In this document: piece by piece, positions 34,977-43,599 of the stretch
How positions within the stretch are numbered: position 1 is the first letter of the stretch
Layout of the letters: each line of letters starts with the position of its first letter
Origin: an uncultured Candidatus Binatia bacterium
GTDB lineage: Bacteria; Desulfobacterota; Binatia; UBA9968; JAJDTQ01
Assembly: GCA_958295985.1 (NCBI GenBank)
Contig: OY282432.1
Span: forward strand, 2,045,282 to 2,109,281
DNA: 64,000 nucleotides
Reading direction: 5' to 3'
Translations under genes and position numbers: made by a program
The notes under the pieces: generated by a model
What the model was told of the DNA's origin: nothing
What the model saw: only the letters and a program-made list of their open reading frames with translations
The model's database searches: none

Positions 34977-35061
34977 GGTTCTTGCGCCTCTTCCATCCAT
35001 GAACCCGGCAACGCCCGAACGGCGTCCAACGCCCGGAAACCGCGGAACCGCCACAGGGTTC

Positions 35062-36183
35062 TTACAGGAGGCCGGCCCGGATGGTGTGGCGGGCGACGAT
35101 TCGTTGTCCGGTGGTCCGGCGTTGGCCGACGCTGTCCTCCAGGGTGGTCTCCTCATCCACCACCGCGAGCACGGCCACGTCGGCCTCCCGGCCCACCTCC
35201 AGGACGCCGAGCCGGTCTTCCCAGCCGATGGCCCGGGCGGCGTTGACGGTGCAGTCGGCGACGATCTCGTCGAGGTCCAGTCCCAGCATCAGGAACTTGG
35301 TCAGGGTGGTGGGCAGGTCCACCACGTGGCCGGCGCCGCTGCGGCTGTGGAGATCGGTGCTGATGATGTCGGGACGCAACCCCTGGTCCATGGCCCGGCT
35401 GACCAGGTCGAAGTCGAAGTGCCCGTTGGCGTGGGCGACGTCGAAGATCACCCCGCGTTCGCGGGCCTCCAGCACGGCCGGACGGAGCCGGCCCGAAGGG
35501 TCGACGATGGCCGGCTGCTTCGGCGTGTAACAGTGGGTCATGACGTCGCCCGGGCGCATGGTCTCGACGATCTCCTCCATGGAGATGCCGGTGTTGCCCA
35601 CGTGCACCATCACCGGCGCGTCGCAGGCGTCCCCGGCCCGGACCGCCATCCCCAGGGCTTCCCGGCCGTTTTCCCCCACCGACGTGACGTGCAGCCGGAT
35701 CTTGATGCCCACCGCGATATCCGGGTTCTCCCGCACCGTGCGCGCGGCGCCCTCGGGATCGGCGAAGCCGATGTTCTCCAGCTCTCCCGGAACGTTGAGC
35801 ACGCCGTGCTGCGCCACCGCCACGAAGGACAGCATTCGGGTGCGGGAGCGTTCGTATACCAGGCGCCTGAATCCCGGGAAGTTCACCGGCCCGGCGGAGC
35901 CCGCGTCCGCCGCGGTGGTGACGCCCGTGGCGCAACAGATGGGGTCGGCGTCGAAGCCGTAGGGGTTGACCCCTCCGTAACTGTGGACGTGGAAGTCGAT
36001 GAGGCCGGGGGTCACGAAGCAGTCCTGAACGTCGAGGACCCGCTTGGCGCCGTCCCGGGGCAGCCCCGCTTGCATGGCGGTGATGCGGCCCCCGGCGATG
36101 CCCACGTCCAACTCCTGCCGCGGGCCCGCCGCGGGGTTGAGCACCGTCCCGTTGACGAGTAGCAGGTCGAATGCGTCGCTCAC
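35062..36183 (-). CDS. amidohydrolase/deacetylase family metallohydrolase (dihydroorotase-like)
   Basis: 373 residues. FDLLLVNGTVLNPAAGPRQE and VTPGLIDFHVHSYGGVN (HxH) begin the barrel; GVTTAADAGSAGPVNFPGFR, VMVHVGNTGISMEEI, FDVAHANGHFDFDLV and IISTDLHSRSGAGHVVD carry likely metal ligands; LEVGREADVAVLAVVDEETT ends it. This matches the uncharacterised deacetylase group related to dihydroorotase. It starts with GTG at 36183, with AAAGGAG upstream. The adjacent amidohydrolase gene ends 13 bases upstream of it, so they form one message. Confidence 0.87.
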   Translation of the reverse strand: MSDAFDLLLVNGTVLNPAAGPRQELDVGIAGGRITAMQAGLPRDGAKRVLDVQDCFVTPGLIDFHVHSYGGVNPYGFDADPICCATGVTTAADAGSAGPVNFPGFRRLVYERSRTRMLSFVAVAQHGVLNVPGELENIGFADPEGAARTVRENPDIAVGIKIRLHVTSVGENGREALGMAVRAGDACDAPVMVHVGNTGISMEEIVETMRPGDVMTHCYTPKQPAIVDPSGRLRPAVLEARERGVIFDVAHANGHFDFDLVSRAMDQGLRPDIISTDLHSRSGAGHVVDLPTTLTKFLMLGLDLDEIVADCTVNAARAIGWEDRLGVLEVGREADVAVLAVVDEETTLEDSVGQRRTTGQRIVARHTIRAGLL

Positions 36184-36196
36184 CGCGGGTCTCCTT

Positions 36197-37228
36197 TCAA
36201 GCCGGCGCCAGGCCGTAGAACCGCGAGGGGTTCCGGTGCAGGATCTTGTCGATGACGCGGGACGCCACCTCGCCCTTTTCCCGCAAGCCCTTGAGCGCCA
36301 GCAGCTCGCTGGCGTTGTCGGCGTGGCCGTAGTCGGAGCCGACCATGAGCATGTCCTCGCCGGCGTGGTCGATGACGTAGGGCAGGTCGTCGTCCGTCTG
36401 GCAGGCGACGTAGAGGCGGTTGGCCTCGAACAGGGCGCCGTCGGGGTCTACCCCGCGCTTGCGGTTCCGTAGCGTGATGTCCTTCACCACGTGGGGCACC
36501 CATTGGGCGGCCACCTCGATGGCGCCGATGCGCAACTCCGGAAAACGCTGCGGGATGCCGCGCATGATCATGGCGTGGACGGCGCCGATGACGGTCAGCT
36601 TGGCGGTGCGGAACGGGTCGTTGCCGAAGGCTTCCGCCACCGCGGCATTGCCGATGCCCGAGTGGATCCCGATGGGGACGTTCAGACGGGCGGCCTCTTC
36701 GTACAGCGGAAAGAAATACGGGTGGTGCAGCGGATGATGGGTCTCCAGCCCACGCATGAACACCGCGCAGGCGCCGTGCTCCGTGGCCCAGCGCAGTTCC
36801 GCGAGGGCCGCGTCCATGCTCGACAGCGGCAGTTGCACGGCCCAGCGCAGGCGCCCCTTGCCCGCGGCCCAGATGTCCGCGAGCCAGCGGTTGTAAGAGC
36901 GGCACAGGGCCCGCTCCACGTCCGCGCGGTCGGTGACCGGCCGGAGGAACAGGGTAGGGTAGAGCACCTGGACGTCGGTGCCGATCTCGTCCATGTGTTT
37001 CAGACGGGCGTCGATGTCGGCCATGTCCCGGGATTCCTTGGGGGTGTCCAGGCCGATGTTGTCGCGTCCGCCGATGAGCTTGCCGTTGATGACCCAGAAG
37101 TTGCGCGTCCCGCCCTCCGGCATGTCCACGGACACGGGCACCGGACGGAACCGCTTGTCCCGACCCTCCAGGTAGTCCCAGGTGTGGTCCGTTTCGATGA
37201 CGTGGGCGTCGGCGTCGATGGCGAGCAT
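36197..37228 (-). CDS. amidohydrolase family 2 (ACMSD-like) protein A
   Basis: 343 residues, amidohydrolase_2 barrel as in ACMSD and related decarboxylases. Starts MLAIDADAHVIETDHTWDYL at ATG 37228 with GGAGG upstream. Further family landmarks: VQVLYPTLFLRPVTDRADVE, PIGIHSGIGNAAVAEAFG and MLMVGSDYGHADNASELL with the metal aspartate. The first metal motif is Asp-x-His instead of the usual His/Glu-x-His. Clearly paralogous to the protein at 38524-39615. Decarboxylation or hydrolysis of an aromatic or cyclic acid is inferred from family only. Confidence 0.88.
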   Translation of the reverse strand: MLAIDADAHVIETDHTWDYLEGRDKRFRPVPVSVDMPEGGTRNFWVINGKLIGGRDNIGLDTPKESRDMADIDARLKHMDEIGTDVQVLYPTLFLRPVTDRADVERALCRSYNRWLADIWAAGKGRLRWAVQLPLSSMDAALAELRWATEHGACAVFMRGLETHHPLHHPYFFPLYEEAARLNVPIGIHSGIGNAAVAEAFGNDPFRTAKLTVIGAVHAMIMRGIPQRFPELRIGAIEVAAQWVPHVVKDITLRNRKRGVDPDGALFEANRLYVACQTDDDLPYVIDHAGEDMLMVGSDYGHADNASELLALKGLREKGEVASRVIDKILHRNPSRFYGLAPA

Positions 37229-37317
37229 GCTATCCTCCAGTCGGGTTCCCTCTCCGTCACTCCCGCGAAAAGCCTGCCCCCGACCCCCATCGGGGCGGGG
37301 TTCTCGCGCCCTTCCGA

Positions 37318-38445
37318 TCAAGCCCCCAATTGCTTGGCGAACCAGTCCACGATGAAGCTCCGCCGGTCGAACCGCTTCTCGTGGTGCCCCACGCCGTCGA
37401 GCAGCTCCCGCGGGGCGTTGACGGCGTTTTCGTACAGCCGGATGGCGCCTCGCGGGTCCATGACCCGGTCGTCGTGGTTGTAGCCCACCAACAACGGGCA
37501 CTCGATCCTGTGCGCCCGGCCCGCCAGGGTGAACTCCTGGATCCGTTCCCGCGCCTCCTTGAGGTCCCTGGCGCCCATCAGCCAGCGCAGGCGGTCCTGA
37601 ATCGGCGGGTAGTAGTCGAAGATGTCGTCCACCAGGTGGTAGGCGCCGCTCCACACGGCCACGGCCTTGATGCGTTTCTCCTCGGTGGCGCACCGGGGCC
37701 CGGAATAGCCGCCCATGCTGGAGCCGTGGAGGCCGATGCGGTCCGGGTCCACGTCCGGGCGCGACACCAGGTAGTCCACGACGGCCCTGGCCACCCGCTC
37801 CGAGTCCGGCGGCGCGTAGAGCTTCAGCTCCCGCAGGGCGGCGCCGTGCCCCGGCCCGTCCACGTCGATGAAGGACATGCCCCGGCGCACGTACTGACCG
37901 GCGTCGCCGTCCAGCCCCCGCAGCAGGATGCCGTCGGCGCCGCCGTAGTTGTACACGGTGGGGAAGCGGGCGCCGGACTTGCCGCGGGCCGGATAGAACA
38001 AGGCGTCCAGCCGGTGGCCCTCGTAGGGGATCTCGACCCGCTCGAAGGGCGGCGTCACCAGGCTCCAGGCCTTGTCGAAGGTCTCCTTGAGCTTGTGATG
38101 GCTCTGCATCATGCGGGGGTCGGTGTCGGGCATGTACACCAGCGCCCGCCGGTAGAACTCCGCCGCCCGCCGGTAGAAGTCATGGGCGGTGACGTGGCGC
38201 CGCTCCTCCTCGAACCCCGCGGCCAGCGCCTCGTTCTTCTCGGCCATGCGGGTCCACTCGGTGTGCCAACTGTCGAGGTTGTAGGGCTTGTAGCGGCGCG
38301 CCACCTCGCGGACGTCCGGGTCCGGGTGCAGCAGGGGCGCCTCCATGCGCACCTCGAGCTGGCCGCCGCCGGGCAGTCCCGGTCCGGGGAAGAGGCGCTT
38401 CTCCATGTCGTCGCCGGCCAGCGGCCTGTCCGGGGATTCCTTCAT
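37318..38445 (-). CDS. alpha/beta hydrolase, FrsA / 2,6-dihydroxypseudooxynicotine hydrolase type
   Basis: 375 residues. A helical N-terminal domain of about 110 residues (RRAAEFYRRALVYMPDTDPR) precedes the hydrolase core, as in the DHPON hydrolase/FrsA-like group that cleaves C-C bonds or esters. Core motifs: VYNYGGADGILLRGLDGD, nucleophile IGLHGSSMGGYSGPR, acid LLVGYNHDDRVMDPRGA, base DGVGHHEKRFDRRS. It lies between two paralogous amidohydrolases, which suggests a stepwise ring- or amide-degrading pathway. AGGAGAG ribosome site before ATG 38445. Confidence 0.85.
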   Translation of the reverse strand: MKESPDRPLAGDDMEKRLFPGPGLPGGGQLEVRMEAPLLHPDPDVREVARRYKPYNLDSWHTEWTRMAEKNEALAAGFEEERRHVTAHDFYRRAAEFYRRALVYMPDTDPRMMQSHHKLKETFDKAWSLVTPPFERVEIPYEGHRLDALFYPARGKSGARFPTVYNYGGADGILLRGLDGDAGQYVRRGMSFIDVDGPGHGAALRELKLYAPPDSERVARAVVDYLVSRPDVDPDRIGLHGSSMGGYSGPRCATEEKRIKAVAVWSGAYHLVDDIFDYYPPIQDRLRWLMGARDLKEARERIQEFTLAGRAHRIECPLLVGYNHDDRVMDPRGAIRLYENAVNAPRELLDGVGHHEKRFDRRSFIVDWFAKQLGA

Positions 38446-38523
38446 CCGATCTCTCCTGAGAGCCGGGCCGGGTCCAGGCGGTTGCCTGCGCCGGATTTCG
38501 CCACCCGTTCCCTGCCTTGCGGT

Positions 38524-39615
38524 TCAGATGCCGTAGAAGGCCCTGGGGTTGTCCTGGGTTATCCTGGTGACCGCCGAATGGGAGATGTCGCCCTTGTCGG
38601 CTCGCTGCCTGAGGAGTCCCAGGAAGTCCATCTCCTGGGCGGAATCGTTGTGCGTGTAGTCCGAGCCGACCAGGAGGTTGGACTCCCCCGTGTGCTGCAT
38701 GACGTAGCCGAGGTCCTCGTCCACCTGAAACGATACGTACATGCGGTTCCGCCGCAGTATGTCCTCCGGCATGTCCTCGATCTCCATGGTGGAGCGCAGC
38801 ACGCTGGTGGGCCGTTCCTTGTTCTTCTCCAGCCGGCGGCGGATCTCGTACAACACGAAGGGCACCCAGGAGGCGGTGGCCTCGATGAAGCCGAAGCGCA
38901 GGGTGGGGAACCGTTCCGGCACGCCGTGGACGATCAGGGACTGGAACGCGTGCACCACCGGCAACAGGATGCGGTAGAAGCGGCTGAAGGTGAACTCGCG
39001 CGCCGGGGTGAAGTCCGGCACCCCCGAGCCCGTGTGAAAGCAGATGGGCAGGTCGAGTTTCTGGGCTTCCTCGTACATCGGGAAGAAGTAGGGGTCGTTG
39101 GCCCACACCCCGGCCTCCCGGTCGCCCTTCTTGAGCACGCCGCAGGCGCCGTGTTCCCTGGCGAAGCGCAGCTCGTCCGGGGCCGCGTCCATGTTCTGGG
39201 TGGGCGGGAGCATGACCCAGCGCAACCGGCCCCCGGATTCGGCCCAGCGTTCGGCCATCCAGCGGTTGTAGCTGTGCCGGAGCGCCAGCTCGATCTCCGG
39301 CTTGTCGGTGAACTCCACCAGGAACAGGGTGGGGTACATCACCTGGAAGTCCACGCCCATGCGGTCCATGTCCGCCAGGCGTTGTTTCACGTCCTTGAGT
39401 TCCCGGGCGCCCTCGGTGGTGTGGGTCTCCTCGTCCGTGCGCACGAAGCGGATCTGGCGCTTGCCGTCGATCATCCAGTAGCGCATGGTCGCGTTGCTGG
39501 CGTCCTGGTTCCTGGGATAGGCGGTGGTGGGTCTCAGGGCCTCGTCACCGTCGCGCAGGAACGCCCAGGTATCCTCGGTCTCGTCTACATGGGTATCGGA
39601 ATCGATGACTGGCAT
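38524..39615 (-). CDS. amidohydrolase family 2 (ACMSD-like) protein B
   Basis: 363 residues. MPVIDSDTHVDETEDTWAFL parallels the start of protein A (36197-37228), again with Asp-x-His. VMYPTLFLVEFTDKPEIELA and HSYNRWMAERWAESGGRLRW repeat blocks of protein A with moderate divergence; ICFHTGSGVPDFTPAREFTF and NLLVGSDYTHNDSAQEMDFL hold other predicted ligands. GGAGG upstream of ATG 39615. Two diverged copies around one hydrolase imply related but distinct substrates, or a heteromeric enzyme. Confidence 0.88.
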   Translation of the reverse strand: MPVIDSDTHVDETEDTWAFLRDGDEALRPTTAYPRNQDASNATMRYWMIDGKRQIRFVRTDEETHTTEGARELKDVKQRLADMDRMGVDFQVMYPTLFLVEFTDKPEIELALRHSYNRWMAERWAESGGRLRWVMLPPTQNMDAAPDELRFAREHGACGVLKKGDREAGVWANDPYFFPMYEEAQKLDLPICFHTGSGVPDFTPAREFTFSRFYRILLPVVHAFQSLIVHGVPERFPTLRFGFIEATASWVPFVLYEIRRRLEKNKERPTSVLRSTMEIEDMPEDILRRNRMYVSFQVDEDLGYVMQHTGESNLLVGSDYTHNDSAQEMDFLGLLRQRADKGDISHSAVTRITQDNPRAFYGI

Positions 39616-39720
39616 GACGTCCTCCGGGTCGAGCGTGATAGGAGTGGATTACCAAAACCGGGCTGCGTTGCCTAGCCGACGCCGGCCTTCGGCACGGTCC
39701 CTCGGAGAGACGGGCCGGTT

Positions 39721-40149
39721 TCAGCGGGGCTTGAACTTGGGCAGGCTGATGCCGTCGCCGGCCGGATCGAACACCACCTCCACCTCCATCCCGATCTCCA
39801 CGTCGTCCACCGGGCACTGCACGATGTTGGTGTAGAAGCGGGGGCCCTCCTCCAGGTCCACCCAGGCGATGACGTAGGGGATGTCCTTCTCGAACGCGCG
39901 GGCGCCCCGGCCCGCCAACTGGCGGATGACGGTGAAGGAATAGACGGTGCCGCGCCCGCTGAGGGCGTCCCATTCCAGCTCTTCGCCGCCGCACTCCACG
40001 CACGATGGGCGGGGGCACCACACCAGTTCGCCGCAGGCGCGGCAGCGCTGCATCACCAGCCGGCCTTCCCCCGCGGCCTGCCAGAAGGGCTCGGTGAGCT
40101 CGGTGACCTCGGGAAGCGGGCGTCGGGGTTCGGTCCGTGCTTCAGCCAT
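39721..40149 (-). CDS. Zn-ribbon/OB-fold protein (DUF35 type), thiolase partner
   Basis: 142 residues: an N-terminal helix, then a zinc ribbon MQRCRACGELVWCPRP with CVECGG (two Cys pairs), then an OB-fold (GRGTVYSFTVIRQLAGRGAR onward). Proteins of this kind bind acyl-CoA and act with thiolase-like or SCP2-type partners. Its ATG at 40149 overlaps the end of the thiolase-like gene by eight bases, so the two are translationally coupled and almost certainly form a complex. Confidence 0.9.
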   Translation of the reverse strand: MAEARTEPRRPLPEVTELTEPFWQAAGEGRLVMQRCRACGELVWCPRPSCVECGGEELEWDALSGRGTVYSFTVIRQLAGRGARAFEKDIPYVIAWVDLEEGPRFYTNIVQCPVDDVEIGMEVEVVFDPAGDGISLPKFKPR

Positions 40150-41347
40150 GGGAGCGTCCTGCTTCGTTACTCAGGATGGCCACGGCCGTGGAGCCGAGGT
40201 TCTTGCCGTAGGGGAGGCCGCCGAGGCCGGTGACCACGCCGGTGCGCGCGTTGGCCACCTGCCGTGCGCCGCCGTCGCCCCGCAGTTGGGTGACCGCCTC
40301 CAGGATATGGATCATGCCGCCGGCGGTGGACGGCTGCCCGCAGTTGATCATGCCGCCGCCGGTCTGGATCGGCAGCGTCCCCTTGAACGAGAAGTCGGTG
40401 GACTCGAAGTACTTCACGTCGCCCTTGTCGCAGAACCCCAGGTCTTCGATCTGCATCAGCTCGATGATCACGTAGTCGTCGTACAACTCGGCAAAGTCCA
40501 TGTCGCTGGGGGTGACCCCGGCCATGTCGAAGGCCCGGACGCCGGCGTCCCTGATTCCCATCATCAGCGCGTCGGAGTGGGTTCGGGGGCCGTAGCTCGG
40601 ATTGTCCTGCTCGCCGAAGCCCATGAGATAGACCGGCTTCCGGGGCATGGCCGCGGCCTTCTCGGCCGAGGTCAGGATGAACGCCTTGCCGCCGTTGGCC
40701 GGCATGACGCAGTCCAGCAGCCGGACCGGGTCGGCCACCAGCCGGGAAGTCTTGTAGTCCTCCAGGGTAAGCGGTTTCTTGAGGTAGGCGTTCGGGTTCA
40801 GCGACGCGTGGTGGCGGGCGGTGACCGCGATGTTCCCCAAAGCATCCAGGGTGGTGCCGTATTCGTACATGTGCCGCCGCATCACCAGGGCGATGCCGCT
40901 GTTGGCGCCCATCAGGCCGTAAGGGACCTCGAAATCTCGTACGTCGCGGGGCTCGACCCCGTTGTGGGTCTCCACGAACGCGGCCGATGCGGCCACGCAC
41001 AGCACCCGCTCCACCAGCCCGCTCTGTATGGCCGCGGCCGCCTGTCCCAGCGCCGACACCGTGGCGGCGCCCCCGTTGGCAGAGGCCAGGGAAAGGGCCG
41101 GGGTGATGCCGAGGATGGACGCCGTCTCCTCCGGCCAGAACGGTTGCAGATAGTTGGTCGTGTAGATGGCGGCGAGCCCCTGGCCGTCGAAGTCCCTTCT
41201 TTCGAGGCCCGCGTCTTCCATCGCCAGGCGCGCGGCCCAGGTCAGGTACTCCGGGATGGTCCGGCGTCTTTCGCCCGGGCGCCGGCCCAGGCGGTCCACC
41301 GGGGTCTCGCCGATGCCGACGATAGCCGTGTTCCCGCGAATGCTCAT
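40142..41347 (-). CDS. thiolase-like (SCP2/Ltp2 type) protein lacking the nucleophilic cysteine
   Basis: 401 residues with the duplicated thiolase fold. The position where biosynthetic and degradative thiolases have Cys-x-Ser-Gly reads LASANGGAATVSALGQAAAA, with no cysteine. The C-terminal active region INCGQPSTAGGM lacks the common NxxGG and GHP motifs, but AELYDDYVIIELMQIEDLGF with its tyrosines is like the Ltp2 group, which performs retro-aldol cleavage with a DUF35 partner. Such a partner is the next gene. A CoA-thioester aldolase rather than a true thiolase is therefore likely. First gene of the - strand run, with its promoter immediately upstream. Confidence 0.85.
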   Translation of the reverse strand: MSIRGNTAIVGIGETPVDRLGRRPGERRRTIPEYLTWAARLAMEDAGLERRDFDGQGLAAIYTTNYLQPFWPEETASILGITPALSLASANGGAATVSALGQAAAAIQSGLVERVLCVAASAAFVETHNGVEPRDVRDFEVPYGLMGANSGIALVMRRHMYEYGTTLDALGNIAVTARHHASLNPNAYLKKPLTLEDYKTSRLVADPVRLLDCVMPANGGKAFILTSAEKAAAMPRKPVYLMGFGEQDNPSYGPRTHSDALMMGIRDAGVRAFDMAGVTPSDMDFAELYDDYVIIELMQIEDLGFCDKGDVKYFESTDFSFKGTLPIQTGGGMINCGQPSTAGGMIHILEAVTQLRGDGGARQVANARTGVVTGLGGLPYGKNLGSTAVAILSNEAGRSHG

Positions 41348-41394
41348 GGATGAAGGGATCCCTCCCGCTGCCCCTTGATCGTTGCTGGAATCGA

Positions 41395-41422
41395 ATCATA
41401 CGTGACTTTGCGTCAGCGTCAA
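41395..41422 (-). promoter_or_regulatory. promoter of the thiolase-led minus-strand genes
   Basis: On the - strand TTGACG (41422-41417) is followed after 16 bases by TATGAT (41400-41395); both are one mismatch from consensus. The ATG at 41347 follows after 47 bases with GGGAGGG upstream. Confidence 0.6.
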
Positions 41423-41437
41423 GGGTTCGGGTATAAT
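41408..41437 (+). promoter_or_regulatory. promoter of fumA
   Basis: A perfect TATAAT at 41432-41437 with TTGCGT (41408-41413) 18 bases upstream. It overlaps the divergent thiolase promoter. Confidence 0.6.
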
Positions 41438-41532
41438 CGACTCTATACGGACGCGCCGCCGGAGGTGTGGAGCGGCGCCCCGCAAGGACGGCCGAGGCGC
41501 GCGCCCGACCAACAGTCCAGGAGACCCGTTTC

Positions 41533-43146
41533 ATGTCAGATTTCAAGTTTCAGCCCATTTTCGAGCTCGGGGAGGACACCACCGAGTACCGCAGTCTGGG
41601 CAAGGAGGGAGTGTCCGAGACCGAGCTGGACGGCCGCACGATCCTGAAGGTGGCCCCCGAGGTGCTGCGGAAGCTCACCGCGGAAGCCATCCACGACATC
41701 TCCCATCTGTTCCGGCCCAGCCACCTGTCCAGGCTGCGCGCCATCCTCGAAGACCCCGAGGCCTCGAAGAACGACCGCTTCGTGGCGCTCCAGCAGCTCA
41801 AGAACGCCAACATCTCGGCCGGCGGCGTCCTGCCCGCGTGCCAGGACACGGGCACCGCCATCGTCATCGGCAAGAAGGGGGAGAACGTCTTCACCGGCGC
41901 CGACGACGAGGAAGCCTTGTCCGCCGGCGTGTACGACGTCTTCACCGGCGCCAACCTGCGCTACTCGCAGCTTGCCCCGCTGACCCTGTACGAGGAACGG
42001 AACACCCGCACCAACCTGCCGGCGCAGGTGGAGCTCTACGCGACCCCGGGAGACGCCTACGAGCTGCTCTTCATTACCAAGGGAGGCGGCTCCGCCAACA
42101 AGACGTTCCTGTACCAGCAGACTCCCGCGCTCCTGAACGAGGCGTCCCTGGTGGAGTTCCTGGAACGGCAGATCAAGACCATCGGCACCGCGGCCTGTCC
42201 ACCCTACTACCTGGCCATCGTCGTGGGCGGCACCTCGGCCGAGTCCACTCTGAAGACGGTCAAGCTGGCGAGTTGCCGCTACCTGGACGGGCTTCCCACC
42301 ACCGGGAACGAATACGGCCGTGCGTTCCGGGACCTGGACCTGGAGGCGAAGGTTCAGGCCATCAGCCACAAGATGGGCGTGGGCGCTCAGTTCGGCGGCA
42401 AGTACTTCACGCATGACGTGCGCGTGATCCGGTTGCCCCGGCACGGCGCCTCGTGCCCCGTGGGCATCGGCGTCTCGTGCTCCGCCGATCGCCAGGCAAA
42501 GGCGAAGATTACCCGGGAGGGGGTGTTCCTCGAGCGGCTGGAGACCGATCCCGCCAGGTACCTGCCGGACTTCCACGAGGAGGACGACACGGACGCGGTG
42601 GTGAGCATCGACCTGAGCCGGCCCATGGACGAGATCCGCGGCGCGCTTTCCAGGCATCCGGTCAAGACCCGGTTGTCCCTGAACGGCGTCATCGTGGTGG
42701 CCCGGGACCTGGCCCACGCCAGGCTGAAGGAGCGGCTGGACGCGGGCGAGCCGTTGCCGGACTACTTCAAGGACCACGTCGTCTACTACGCCGGACCGGC
42801 CAAGACCCCCGAAGGGTACGCCTCCGGCTCGTTCGGTCCCACCACCGCCGGACGCATGGACTCATACGTGGAGTTGTTCCAGTCCCACGGCGGCAGCCTG
42901 ATCTCCCTTGCCAAAGGCAACCGGTCGCGGCAGGTGACCGAGGCGTGCAAGAAGCACGGAGGGTTCTACCTGGGGTCCATCGGCGGCCCCGCGGCCGTGC
43001 TGGCCAGGGACCATATCCGGCGCGTGGAGGTGCTCGACTATCCCGAGTTGGGCATGGAGGCGGTGTGGAAGATCGACGTCGAGGACTTCCCGGCCTTCAT
43101 CGTCGTGGACGACAAGGGCAACGACTTCTTCTCTGACCTGCAGTAA
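41533..43146 (+). CDS. fumA: fumarate hydratase class I, [4Fe-4S]-dependent, fused alpha/beta
   Basis: 537 residues, closely following E. coli FumA/FumB along its length. Iron-sulfur cysteines: Cys103 in [17 protein letters not shown], one in [20 protein letters not shown], one in [18 protein letters not shown]. Further landmarks: [14 protein letters not shown]-like [33 protein letters not shown], and the C-terminal [12 protein letters not shown]. Converts fumarate and malate in the TCA cycle; oxygen-sensitive cluster. Start at ATG 41533 with AGGAGA upstream; an in-frame ATG at 41467 would add 22 residues without homology. Confidence 0.97.
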   Translation: MSDFKFQPIFELGEDTTEYRSLGKEGVSETELDGRTILKVAPEVLRKLTAEAIHDISHLFRPSHLSRLRAILEDPEASKNDRFVALQQLKNANISAGGVLPACQDTGTAIVIGKKGENVFTGADDEEALSAGVYDVFTGANLRYSQLAPLTLYEERNTRTNLPAQVELYATPGDAYELLFITKGGGSANKTFLYQQTPALLNEASLVEFLERQIKTIGTAACPPYYLAIVVGGTSAESTLKTVKLASCRYLDGLPTTGNEYGRAFRDLDLEAKVQAISHKMGVGAQFGGKYFTHDVRVIRLPRHGASCPVGIGVSCSADRQAKAKITREGVFLERLETDPARYLPDFHEEDDTDAVVSIDLSRPMDEIRGALSRHPVKTRLSLNGVIVVARDLAHARLKERLDAGEPLPDYFKDHVVYYAGPAKTPEGYASGSFGPTTAGRMDSYVELFQSHGGSLISLAKGNRSRQVTEACKKHGGFYLGSIGGPAAVLARDHIRRVEVLDYPELGMEAVWKIDVEDFPAFIVVDDKGNDFFSDLQ

Positions 43147-43159
43147 AGGACTGGTGTGA

Positions 43160-43184
43160 GTAGCGCACGGTCCCCGCTACCGTG
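43160..43184 (+). other. overlapping alternative hairpins after fumA
   Basis: GTAGCG (43160-43165) can pair with CGCTAC (43175-43180), while CACGGT (43166-43171) can pair with ACCGTG (43179-43184). The two six-bp stems exclude each other. No T-run follows, so this is at best a weak transcript end. Confidence 0.3.
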
Positions 43185-43381
43185 TCCACCGCCCCCGAGA
43201 CCATGGTGAAGCCGCCGGGCAGGCGGGCGCGTCGTCCGGGTCCGGTCGTTCCTCCAGTTCCCGCACCAGACCTTCATCGATCAGACCCCGCGTAATGCGC
43301 AACACCGCGGCTTTGCTCCGGCCCAGCCGGTGGGCGACCCCCTTGCGACAACGGTCCGTACAGCACGATCTCCCGCAGCAC
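43177..43381 (-). pseudogene. remnant of a winged-helix (ROK/NagC-like) repressor
   Basis: On the - strand one frame reads VLREIVLYGPLS and, after an apparent two-base loss, the next frame reads KGVAHRLGRSKAAVLRITRG then LIDEGLVRELEERPDPDD before a stop at 43179-43177. Joined, this is the helix-turn-helix and wing of a ROK-type regulator (pattern GPLSR..LA..LGLSK..V.RI...LI..GLV.E). The sugar-kinase domain is absent. It fills most of the space between fumA and the giant gene and has no start codon or ribosome site. The rest of 43382-43493 is featureless to me. Confidence 0.6.
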
Positions 43382-43508
43382 CGAAGATCAACGTCCGGCT
43401 GAACCGCGGGTCGGCCGCTGCCGTCACCGAGCCAACCCGGGCGACGATCACGAAGGCGGTTTGAGCGAGGGCAGGCCCATCCGCGTTCGACCCGTAAATT
43501 TTTTTGAA

Positions 43509-43583
43509 AACTGTAAGAAATAAAGGTTGCGCGTCGGTTCGTAATCCGGTAATAAGGCCGCTGATAAATAGTTGCTTACAGTT
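43509..43583. promoter_or_regulatory. AT-rich leader with 9-bp inverted repeat upstream of the giant gene
   Basis: AACTGTAAG (43509-43517) is matched by its inverse CTTACAGTT (43575-43583). The AT-rich segment between them contains a weak promoter candidate: TTGCGC at 43527-43532, 17 bases, TAATAA at 43550-43555. The contrast with the surrounding high GC and the closeness to the start at 43600 suggest the control region of the giant gene. Confidence 0.4.
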
Positions 43584-43599
43584 CGTAGCGATTCAGAGG

